A stretch of DNA of 64,000 nt, taken from contig NC_079487.1 of assembly GCF_020520425.1 (NCBI RefSeq), positions 133,818,385 to 133,882,384 of the forward strand, read 5' to 3'. Below the pieces are notes generated by a model that was not told where the DNA came from, made no database searches, and saw only the letters and a program-made list of their open reading frames with translations. Within the stretch, counting starts at the first letter, position 1, and the number at the start of each line of letters is the position of its first letter. Source of the stretch: Spinacia oleracea. Taxonomy: Eukaryota > Streptophyta > Magnoliopsida > Caryophyllales > Amaranthaceae. This document shows positions 10,782 through 21,262 of the stretch, piece after piece. A program made the position numbers and the translations under genes.

Positions 10782-12056
10782 ATGGCGGACGAACAGAAAC
10801 CTAAGCATTCACTCATCCACTACCTCACTTTCTCTCTCCTCATCTCAACTTCCATGGCGGTGAGCTTCTCTTTCGCCGACCTCGAAGCCGCCCTTTACGC
10901 TCTTCAATTCCACGGATTCAACCTCTTCGGAAACTCCATAGCCGTCTCCGACCTCTCCATTCAAATCCTCTCTCACACCTTTAACTCCACCTCCACCGCC
11001 GCTCACAGCGTAGGCCGCCGTGGATTCACCTTCCTGGCACCTCCAAACTCCGTGCTCTTCTCCCTTGACATGTCCACTGACGCCTTCACCTACATTCATT
11101 CCCTCCGCTACCATATTATTCCTCGCCGTCTCTCGTTTTATGAGCTTCGCAATGTTTCTCTCTCCAAAAATCCTCACCTGGAGACTCTCGCACCTGGACA
11201 TTATCTCTCGGTGGCCTCTTCCGGTCGCCGCCGTGTCTCCATTGATGGAGTTCGCGTCTCTTTTCCTGACCTCTATTTAAGGTCCGACATCGCTGTGCAT
11301 GGCATCGACGGAATTCTCGTCTCCTCCAGTGAAGAATACTTCCACCGCCTTCATTCCGTCACTGCTCCGCCACCCATACACTCTCCTAGTCCTGCTCCTA
11401 TCATCAGCAGCGATGACCTCAAACCAGTCTCTGTTCCTTCAAGTGACGCTTTCTCGCCGCAGATTGTAGATTTTCCGTCATTTTCACCAGAGATTGTCCA
11501 AGTTCCGGCGCCAAATGTTGCATTCTCGTCATTTCCACCGGAACATGAAGTAGTTCCGCCGGCAATGGACTCTTTCTCGCCAGAGATTGTTGGAATTCCG
11601 CCGTATTCACCGGAGTTCAAAGGAATTCCGAAGTTTTCACAAGAGGTTGACCGAATTTCGGTGCCGTCTGACGCTTTCTCACCAGGAATTCCAGAAATTA
11701 GGTCACCGATTGGTGCTTTTCAGCCAGATTTTGGAGCAACTCCAGAAATTAGGTCACCGCTCGGTGCTTTTCAGCCAGATTTTGGAGCAATTCCAGCGTC
11801 TAATGATGCGGCATTCACTGGAGGAGGCTTCAATTCAATTTCCGCTCCACCAATTGATGCTTATTCACAGAAGAATGACGAAAACCCGTCGCCTTCACCG
11901 TCGATTTTCTCTCCTGATGAATACTCAATGTCCCAGGAGTATGCAGAGTGGTCGCATACGGAGTTTCTCTCGCCTAACAGCTGGTCATCAGCTTGGAGTA
12001 TTCCGCCACCGTTCACAGAGGAAGAATCGCCGGAAAAATGGCAGACTGTGAACTAG
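10782..12056 (+). CDS. Fasciclin-like arabinogalactan protein, FLA20/FLA21-like, single exon, 424 aa
   Basis: An intronless gene. Residues ~12-34 are hydrophobic and end in a small-residue region, fitting a secretion signal. One FAS1 domain spans ~40-190, recognisable by FTFLAPPNSVLFSL, YIHSLRYHIIP and IAVHGIDGILV. The remaining ~220 residues are Pro/Ser-rich with repeats of the SFSPEIV and IPEIRSP types, many SP and AP pairs that can be hydroxylated and glycosylated, and a perfect-length 51 bp (17 aa) tandem duplication at 11691-11792. No C-terminal hydrophobic tail is visible, so GPI anchoring is unlikely. FLAs act at the cell surface in adhesion and wall organisation. Arabidopsis FLA20 is, from memory, also 424 aa. 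The first ATG was chosen because it sits ~65 bp after the TATA box; a second in-frame ATG lies at codon 25. Confidence 0.88.
   Translation: MADEQKPKHSLIHYLTFSLLISTSMAVSFSFADLEAALYALQFHGFNLFGNSIAVSDLSIQILSHTFNSTSTAAHSVGRRGFTFLAPPNSVLFSLDMSTDAFTYIHSLRYHIIPRRLSFYELRNVSLSKNPHLETLAPGHYLSVASSGRRRVSIDGVRVSFPDLYLRSDIAVHGIDGILVSSSEEYFHRLHSVTAPPPIHSPSPAPIISSDDLKPVSVPSSDAFSPQIVDFPSFSPEIVQVPAPNVAFSSFPPEHEVVPPAMDSFSPEIVGIPPYSPEFKGIPKFSQEVDRISVPSDAFSPGIPEIRSPIGAFQPDFGATPEIRSPLGAFQPDFGAIPASNDAAFTGGGFNSISAPPIDAYSQKNDENPSPSPSIFSPDEYSMSQEYAEWSHTEFLSPNSWSSAWSIPPPFTEEESPEKWQTVN
11691..11792 (+). repeat. 51 bp in-frame tandem duplication in the FLA gene
   Basis: Two copies with period 51 encode PEIRSPIGAFQPDFGAT and PEIRSPLGAFQPDFGAI. 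They differ at a few bases only, so the duplication is recent relative to the rest of the repeat-rich tail. Confidence 0.9.
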
Positions 12057-13178
12057 AAAAGGCATCACGAGTTTTGTAAAAGTCAAGGTAATGGACATGG
12101 CAGCAGTTTTGCTAGGTAACATCATATATCATCACCCTGTTTCTAATGTTGCTGATTTTTACGCTTTATTTTAGCAATTATCAACTGATCATTTTCTTTG
12201 ATAATCAATTATAGAAAATGAAATTTTGCTGTAAATTTGGCTCATTACACGTTTGCTTAGGGAAAAGATTATGGGTAAAAGCTATAGTTGCTGGATAATG
12301 ATGATGTATAAAGGATTTCTGAGATTAGTGGCTACATTGATTTGTAAATATTTGAGTAAATTGGTTCAAACTTAGGCTTATTACCAGTTTTTGTTATGTC
12401 TGTTCTTTTTCAACGGGAGCAATCACTGAATTTGCATAATTTCTCTAAAAAAAACCTAACAAAATCCCATGTAACATGCAAGTAATCCGTAAGACTACAT
12501 TCGTGCTATGCTCAATAATAGTATACTCCCTCCGTCCCTTTCCAAGAGATTTTTTTTAGTGGAAACGCCGACAAGGGGCAAGTAAAAAAGCCAAGGAGGG
12601 ACGGAGCCCACGGAGGTACTCCATTAATTTTTACTTTCAGCCATGATAAAGCAAGTTTACAGTTCGTTTTGAGACGGAAGTAGTAGTAGCAACCAAGCTA
12701 TAACCTGTGCATGAATAAGTTGGTTTTAGGTTGTCACAAACAGAACAGACAGCTTATATAATCCACATGTAGGAAGTGAAAATACATACTGTCAAAAAAT
12801 AATGATAGTAGCAGTTGGGCATCACAGTTTTCTATTTAACTTAATTTACAGGTTATAGTCAGCCCAACAGTTAATTAGTACAAGAACATTCATATGACAA
12901 CCCCCCCTAACAAGAACTTCATGAATTGTTGATGATGGAAACCAGTCTCCCTCCAAAAACTGCTTATCAACCTCCAGTTTTACGTCAGTTTCAAACTTCT
13001 GTACGAACATTAGAATCATAACCGGAATAATCTGAGTAAAGAGTGTCGATAAAGTAATTTTCCACCTGATCCTCACTGAAAACCCATCTTAAGAAAGGAA
13101 ACATCTGCTTTGGACAATGGCTGCTTCAAATTTTCTTCCTAAGAAACCTGATTCCAAACTCTATATATGTCACACTCT
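12057..13178. other. Spacer between FLA and O-fucosyltransferase genes (convergent)
   Basis: Holds the 3' flanks of both genes. A short Stowaway remnant lies at about 12526-12620: it starts ctccctccgtccctttcc and has a matching gagggacggag near the other side. No gene was seen. Confidence 0.55.
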
Positions 13179-16100
13179 TCATGCCCTACACATACAAGGG
13201 GTCAAAGGGTTTTCCCATAGATCATAATTAGGGAAGGTTTCCTCTGGCAAACCCGTCCTTGTTTGGTGGGTCACTACAACATCCTCAACAAAGGTGGCCC
13301 AGCCCATGTAAGGGTCCCCGAAAGACTTGGACATAAGACCTTTATCTGGTTTAATTGACTTTAACTTATGGCCCATGTATCGCCTGTAGCCAATGATGAG
13401 CTTAGCGAAGTTACCTCCATGGGTCATCACAAACACATCAGACTTCAAGCAAACCAAGAAGTCGAGCGCTGCCAGGCTCGTAACATGCTTTCTGAAGCCA
13501 TCCAACTCTTCCTTGCTTGTTAATTCCTCCTTTGTTACCTGTAAAATAAATTTAAAACAAGTTCAACTCCTTGATTAAGTCAAACTACAGTCACGGAGAC
13601 AATAACCTTTTATAGACAATTCAGAATGCAAAAGCATGTTTTACAATTACTCCATAATAGTTTGGATCAAATTTGTTTCAGGAATTATAACCAAGGTAGA
13701 GGCCATATGACTTCTAGGGAATAACTTTGTTACTCTCCATATTTTATTAGGAGTCACATGTTAGACCGACACGCGTATTAAGGAAGGAAAGTTAAATCTA
13801 ATAAAAATAATAAAGCAAGTGGGGGAGCGTGTAATAAACAAATAGAAAAAAGGATGGGAAATGTATTTTAATCAAAGTAGAGAGGAGTTTATTGTAGTGG
13901 TGGTCCCTAGAGACAATTAGATATATTAAAAACGAAAATGTGACCCCTAAAAAAAGACGGCCGGAAGTAGTATGTAGTATATGTGGCTCCTAAGAAAATA
14001 CGGAGGGAGTACAAGTGTCGAGTGCAGTGTGGCTCCTAAGAAAATACGGAGGGAGTACAAGTGTCGAGTGCAGTGTGGCCGTGTACCGAGTGTTTTTGTT
14101 AAAGTTCCTCTCATATGCTGAAAAGAAGAGTTCAATGACACAGCTCTGAGGTTGACTTTTGAAGGAGTGTTAATTTCTGACACAGGCACATATTATGAAA
14201 TGAAGAGTTGAAATAACATAGGTGAACAAATAACTTTTGGGAAGAGCAGTCTATTTTAATTATTTAAACACACTTGTAATTTTAACTACTTATTTGATCT
14301 GCTACATTTTTGTCGTTGCGAATTATTGATGCACAAACATGTTAACCTTCTCGAGCCGAGGGTGTGCAAAAGAGACAAGAAAACTCACCAGATTCGGGAA
14401 CATGTTCCTGAGTGGTGCCATCCGATTCTGCCCCCCATAAACTTGCCCAGACGCAACATATATTTGTGTCTCTTTTGGATATCCCATAGCACGTAGAATA
14501 ACAGCTACTTCCCCGGGTTCAAGTGGACATCGACCTTCTTTTCGTTTCTGCAGAGATAATTGCCATAAATGGGAACCATTCTGCAACAAAAACTCTCTCA
14601 TCAGAAAAATAAGATGACTACACGAAGCATATGTTTGTTTATACTATCAACATTTACACAGCTATAAAATCTGGTGATGTAACAAATTGTCAATTGAAAG
14701 GATAAGTTAGTTTTGTTTGAAAGCACCTTAAAGCGTCTAGGCCATTCCTTCTTCCTGTAAACTGCCATTTGGGCTTTCTCCTCTCTGGTCCCAACAAAAT
14801 CACAGAAAGATAGACCCACCATCCCTTTCTCAAATCTAAGATGAAGAGCCCTGTACAAAAGAAACCCCGATTTTATATTTGAGAAAATAGTGAAACTAAA
14901 TGTCTCATACTCCACCGAGTTAAGAAATTAAGATACATACATGTATGGGTTTGAATTTGCTGTGCGGTTTCTCATTCTTGATGCCAGTGACTCAGCCATC
15001 TGCTCAATCTCAGGAAGAAATTTCAGAGCGTGATAGTTCACCCTACACCTCAACCTGTTGATTTCTTGGGGAACATTATCGTACCTGAAAAAGAGCGGGT
15101 CAAAACTTCAATATAAGGAATGAAGACTGCATTTGTAAAGGAGATACAGATCACCATAAACAACAACTTACCCGAGTCTATCAACAAAAGGTTTTAGGGC
15201 CATTATCTTCTTTTCCTTGATTCGAGGCAGAACGTTGTCAATATAAAACTGAGCTGAAGCATACTTTGGGATGTTCTTTACCGTGCGCCTATCATACATT
15301 TAAAACCCACAGAAGCAGAAACAATTATTTTTTAACTGTATAAAACTAATAAAAGTACTCAAAAAGGGGGGGGGGGGGGGGGGGGGGAATAGAAAAGAAA
15401 ATAATCAAAATATTTCTGTTAAAAGAGAAAACTCCTTGTAAAAACAAGGAAAATATTATGATCCTACATTAAGGTCCTTAAAATTCATGGTGTCGAAATA
15501 CAGCTCCCAAGCATGTTTGGCATGTACACCAATTGTCAGTTCAAATCTATTCTACTCCCTCCCCTCTATGATTAGGGTCTATTTATGACTTCACTGAATT
15601 CTCTTGGTCCATATTATATGCCGCTTAGATATAAAATGCACTATTACTTGTCAATTTAAAATTTCAAAGCTACTCATTAATTTTGAATGCCTATGAGATA
15701 ACTAAACTCTCTTAATGTGTGAGCATAACCTTACAAGATATGTAGTACTATTTTGGAATGGAGATTACAGTAAACTTGTATGGCTGTATCAATTCAGTGT
15801 CTCTATAATTACATGGCAAGGAACAACATGACACAAAAATACGGCGTATGGGAACAATCTAAACATTCAACGTGTTCCACGCTTCCTAACAGCTGCTCTG
15901 CTCATCAGGTGTAAGGCTGTGTACAACTTGCCATCACTAGATCCCCATCTAAATGGGGATGGGTTATTATCGCTGTTTTATAGATTATACAACTACACCC
16001 AAGAATTCCTTGCAAATATCTAGAAGCTGCTAGAATAATACATGTATCAAAAACTTATAAAAGATATATAGTAGCCTACTTCAATACTATGCCGTCATAG

Positions 16101-19100
16101 TAGTCTTTTCCAACACTCTCATGGCAGACGGGAAAACAACAGAATAGTATCAAAAACACTCTGATATCCTAACAGACTGTTATTGATTATCCTTTTGAGG
16201 CTTGCTCTTACATACATTTTCGCTTCAATAATACGGAATCAGGAGATTTTTTAAAAAAAAAACTAACTTATTGATAATTTGATATACGGAGGGGTTTTGT
16301 ACAATATATTAATTCCATAATAGTGTCAGATTTTCTAAATTTCATAGGGAACCCCAGTAAAACCCTTCTAGAGCTAGTTGTATAGATTTTATGAACTCGC
16401 CACAAACTTAAGAAGATGTATCAGACTAAATTCCCTCTTGATTACATTGGTCTTTACCAAGCAGGGAGGGACAAAACTGAAATTTCATAAGAACAACACA
16501 ACCCCACAACTAAATAAAATCATAGATTTCTTATCACAGATTTTGCCAGATATCAAAGCACGGAAAGTTTTCCAAATTATGAGTCTAAGAAAATGCCTCA
16601 TCCTTGGTTTTCTAGTAACAAACAGGTAACAGGAAACATAGCAAATGTTAGTCTAGCTGCGGCTTAATTCTGTGATCTCCACTCCAGTGTTAAATTTGCT
16701 GAACTCCAAGGTTTTGCAAACCAAAATCAGAGCCAAGGCAGTCATGTTGTAGTTTATTGTCATATGACCAAAAATCTAAAGGCTGAAACAAGTCAGTGTG
16801 GCATATAATAGGGGAGCTATCCTTCCCAGGAAATAAGAGAAACTTTGTCTCACCAACAAATACTTTGTGCTTACTAATTAGGCCTATGTATTCAATATTG
16901 ATGAACTGAACCCTACACTACATGAAAACAGGCTGCACAGTCTTACTTCATTGATAACTTGCTGAAATAATGGCCCATTTTTTGTACAGGGAGAAGGGAA
17001 TCAACTTAACTAAAGATAAATTTCAAAGACAAACAAACCTTATGCTTGTGAATAACTCCGTTTTGTCCGTAAACCACTCTGGAATATCACGGATAATTGG
17101 CACATCATCCTTTAAATAGTCAATGAAATGATCAACATCAAATATATCTTCAAATTTCCTGCAGAATACAAAACGGATATTTATACAGGATTTTTCCTTG
17201 TGAAAGCAATATAACTAATCTGTAATAAAAATCTAAAAGGATAGCATAAAGCAACACTCTAAAAACATATGGAACACGCACAGAACAAGCTAACATAATA
17301 GGGTGATTAGGCACCCAAACAAAGGCTGCAAATAGACAGGGGAGCACTTCCCCATCACTTACTAAGCCTACCAGTATTTCAAATTGACACCACTTTGGAG
17401 AAATTACTAAACGACGAAGGTTTTTAAACAGCGGAAAGGGGAAACAGCCAGCATAAAATGACAAATTCGGCCTTGAAAAGTAATTATATGAATAAGGTGG
17501 CTCACGTTTGGTCCTTCCATATCTGGTCTTGCTTCAACACTGGCAAAATAAGTGTAGCGTTCAATATTTTGGCCACGCCCACTGCATTGCATATCTACAC
17601 AGTAACCAATACACCTCACGTAAATTTCTATTTGTCAAGTGGCTAAAAAAGTTCAGAAATGTTGAGAAATATAAGTTACATAACATAATAGTAGACAACA
17701 AATTAACGGAAGTAGATGGCAGAATAAAAAGAGCTAATTTAATTAGAAGCAATGCAACTGCAGAATTAACACAGTCATCATTATCATTACCATTACCCCA
17801 TTGCCTCAAAGAGGCTCCCGCAAGAAGCGGGGTAAGGGGGAGTCAGGTGTACGCAACCTTACCCTGCAATTGCAGAGAGGTTATTTCCAATTGACCCAAA
17901 AGCGATAACGGGACGACAACGGGAAAACCATCTTCTATTTCATGGAAAGGAGCGAAAAGGTTTTAAGAGCCATTTTGATTTAGTCCATTACATCCCACAA
18001 CCAAAAGAACAAATGAATCTTTAGCTCCATCGGAAATGGACATTGCAGAATTAACACAAGGAATTAGAAATTCAAGATCTGAAACCAGCATAGGAAACGA
18101 GTATATCCTAGCTAACCCTATCTCCTGTTGCATGATTCATTCTTTCATTGAATAACTCGAAGACATAATTCTAAAAGATGCCAGCTGGCACTGAACGAAC
18201 AAAAAAATTATCACTGAAAAGGAAGTCTTTAAATAAAAAATAAGAGAGAAGAACAAGGACCATACGGCAATCCTTTGCTGATTCAGACCACCTTCCGCGT
18301 GTATAAATATATATCCATTTGTTGCGTTCTCTGCAGGAGGATCTGCAAGCACCAATTGGTGATATTAGATTGGAAATGAAATGAACTTGAACAATCCAGT
18401 TTAACTTTTGAAGCAAATGCTGACAAATTCACCAATGTGAAAGGACATTATAGTTACAAAATCAATCAGAAATTACAGGCTCAACAAGCTCTGCATATAT
18501 TTTCCAGTGAATGACCTGATATGCCATTACTACGGCGCTCTGCACAAGGCTTCCAAGATGTCGTGGCGGAAAATGGATTCTCCCATAGTGAAGGCGCCTC
18601 TTTTACCTGTATCTCGAACATAAATATCATCTAACAATCAGACATACTTAAACACGTAATACCAAAACGACAAAGTGAGCAAAGAGAAGGAAGCTACGTC
18701 ATATCGAGATCCTACGCAAACAAAGCTTACCCGAGGACACTGAAGAGTAAGGCCATCCTTCTGGCACAGATATGGTGCATTCTGAAATTAGACATTGAAG
18801 CATAAAATTATCAATCTTTCAAATGAAAATGTCATCAACACCCACCATTCCAAGAATCCCAATTAATCAAATTCGAAATAAAAATCTCCAAATTGATAAT
18901 TAAATGGACCCACTTCCCCCATACACCAAAATCAAATGTTCGTAAAATTAACCAACCCAAGAACCCAAATCAAGCTATCACATCAATAATGTTGTAAATC
19001 TTGTGACTGCGATTATCAAGATTTCTAATTTACCCCAATTGGTAAAAATGGGGGAAAACTAATTACAATCATAAATCTCATAAAACCCAGAAAAATCAAA

Positions 19101-19576
19101 TCCAAATCTGAAACCCCCCATCAAATTTGAAGTGAGACAAAACAACATTACCAAATTGGGAGAGAATTAAAGTAAAAGCAGAAAATTCCAACAACCAAGA
19201 CAACAAAAATCGAGAAAAATGACAGTAAATCTGAGAAATTAATCAAAATGTAACATACCAAACGACGAATGAGGGAAGAAACGGAGACAAATCCAGCAAC
19301 AACAAGAAAGATGATCAAGAAAAGGGAGAGCTTTGAAGGAGAAGAAGAACCCCTGGAATCTTCTGGGAATAAGTAAGACCATAAGAAGAAGGGTGGCCGG
19401 TGGTCACGTGAGCTACGCGCGTGACCACTACCGTCGGCGACATCGTCGGAATCGGAGAGAAGAGGGGAATTGTCGTCGTCGCGCTGTTGTTGTTGTTGAG
19501 GGTTTTTACGAGGGGAAGAAGAGGCTCTGTTTCCGAGGGAGCTGGAATGGCGGAGCTCTCTTAGCTCGGCGGACAT
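13179..19576 (-). CDS. O-fucosyltransferase family protein (PF10250, GT106-type), 11 exons, 560 aa
   Basis: Exons, in transcription order: 19259-19576, 18731-18781, 18516-18606, 18266-18342, 17506-17594, 17039-17158, 15172-15288, 14941-15084, 14727-14850, 14389-14580, 13179-13538. The sum is 1683 nt, in frame; all introns are GT-AG. It is a type II Golgi protein: an ~83-residue cytosolic head with a Gln run, one membrane span at ~84-103 (LSLFLIIFLVVAGFVSVSSL), then a lumenal catalytic domain. Family signatures: GGLNQQR (171-177) in the donor site, HLRFEKGMVG from 339, and the conserved end FVMTHGGNFAKLIIGYRRY and GPD-like DPYMGW. Plant members fucosylate proteins or pectin side chains; the exact acceptor cannot be read from sequence. 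The neighbour order resembles At3g26370. An in-frame GTG nine bases upstream of the ATG is not used as start. Introns hold a SINE, a Stowaway-type element and a 22-G run. Confidence 0.95.
13725..14060. mobile_element. Stowaway-like MITE with duplicated right end, in O-fucosyltransferase intron 10
   Basis: The left side (actctccatattttattaggag) pairs with the right side (ctcctaagaaaatacggaggg). The right end is present twice in tandem: ggctcctaagaaaatacgga starts at 13985 and again at 14031 (period 46). Such end duplication could come from slippage after insertion. Confidence 0.65.
15366..15387 (+). repeat. Homopolymer run of 22 G in O-fucosyltransferase intron 6
   Basis: An uninterrupted G tract, unusual in AT-rich plant introns. 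Its length in an assembly is uncertain because sequencers miscount such runs. Confidence 0.9.
17774..18043 (-). mobile_element. Complete SINE with 15 bp target duplication, in O-fucosyltransferase intron 4
   Basis: A perfect 15 bp direct repeat, tgcagaattaacaca, flanks it at 17759-17773 and 18044-18058. Read on the minus strand, the 3' half carries the conserved plant SINE block: caacctctctgcaattgc-like, gggtaaggttgcgtacacc, cttaccccgc and gggagcctctttgaggca. It ends in a tail of taatgataatgatgac type. The RNA polymerase III boxes in the 5' half are weak. Au-like SINEs have this body. A perfect target duplication shows a fairly young insertion. Confidence 0.85.
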
Positions 19577-21262
19577 GGCTCTCACTCTGCGTTCTCACTG
19601 TCACTACAGTGTAAGGCAACCGTCAAATGCTCTCTTACATCAAGGCAAGAAAAAGAGAGAGAGGGTGTAGTTGAGAAATTAGGACTTCAAATAAGGGTGT
19701 TTTGGTCCTTTGATCTTCAAAAATTAAGGTTAAAGAAAATTCAAAGAGTTATTTAAGTTCTGACGAGTTTGTACGCGGAATAATAAATTTTGAAATGTTC
19801 CTCAAAGATTTTGTTTGGCGTTTTTTGTATAGGGTTGTATAAAAGATGAAGACATCTATGTCATTGCAAGATACACATTTTTTGTGATGGCGTTGAAAGA
19901 AGTAGGGGATTACCAATATGTCTAGAGCAATGTGCTAAAAGCGTATGTGAACGTTAAATGTTTTGAGATAATATATTGTGTATTGGCATTCTGATCTAGA
20001 TGTTATTATATGTTCATAATACATATGATGTTCTGTAGGTACAACGAAATAGATATAGACAACATAGTTGGAAAAATAATGGTTGTTGAAATAGTACTTT
20101 AAAGCTTGCCATAACACAAGGAGTAACGAATAAGTTTTGAAAAAAATCATGCTCAAATATAGAGTCGTCCACCATCAAGTTTGTTACGGAGTACTCCGTA
20201 AAAATCAAGATTGATGCAAGGTTTTAGTAGAGTGGTAAAAGGTAGTGATAACTTTTGTCATGTGTTAGGCATGAGCCCTTGCTTGGGTCGTACACAACAG
20301 GAAGAAGAATCACCCACCTTGAGTATAAGAGGAGGTTTCATCCCAAAATCAATTGGCAATGTGATGAGCTTTTAAGATAGGGTTCTTTTTAAAAAAAATC
20401 TCTAGTTAATGTTAGTTGTTTTGACGTGTTCTTTTTTTCTCAACATGTTTGCAGGGGGGCGATATGGACACTCCTATATAAAGCAGTAATTTTGTGTGTT
20501 TAAATGTGAAGTTGATATAGCGCTTGGGTTAATAATCAATTGCAACTTCTACCCGTTCAAATATTGGTACACATATTTGGATTGCTCATTAATGGAGGTC
20601 CAAATGTCATCCTGGTCATTTTTAAAAAGGGATTTACATTACATGATTAATAATTAGCTCCTCTCAAGTGTTCATCAAGCAAAAAAAAACTATCTACTAT
20701 TAAACTTGTTTTAATTAACACAAGTACAACTTTATATACTTCATTCGTTAAACAATTTATATACAGGTGGCAAATGAGTCATTCGGGTCGGTTCGTATTC
20801 AAGCGATGAGACTTCGGATTGTATGGACGAATGAAAATCGTTGGGTACCAGTAAAGAGTCACATTCGCGTGAGGGGATTTTGAGATGTGGTATAGTCGAA
20901 TATAAAATTTAGGTTATAGTAGGATACAAAACACTTTCACCTATATTTGACTTCCGTTAGGTCGAGTCGGTCGTGTAAATTTCGGCTATGTTTAATTTAG
21001 ATTTAGCTTGAGTCAGTTTCAGATCATTCATTTTCGATACAAGTGTGGACCGAGTTAAATCTCATAAGTCGAGTCAGTTTTGACAAGTACGTTTCCCACG
21101 TATAATTAGGCTAATGGGTTTGGGCCCGATTTGGATTTTACCCATTTAGCCATTTCCCGTCGCTCAACCCATTTATGTTTTTAACGCCACTCTTTCACAT
21201 CACCGTCACCGGCGACGAATAGTCGAAAACCCCAAAGCAAAACCCCCCCGCAACCCCAGAAA
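19577..21262. other. Divergent spacer between O-fucosyltransferase and S21 genes
   Basis: Contains both promoters. AT-rich up to ~20750. The part 20760-21110 is richer in cgagtcggtc/gagtcagtt phrases and looks like a decayed dispersed repeat. No coding frame was recognised. Confidence 0.5.

Noticed and set aside
11587-12051. 154-codon frame overlapping the FLA gene
   Set aside because: It is a shifted frame of the FLA proline-rich tail, kept open by codon bias.
19583-19585. GTG as an upstream start of the O-fucosyltransferase gene
   Set aside because: Plant genes start at ATG; the ATG at 19576 is in frame three codons later and has a good context.
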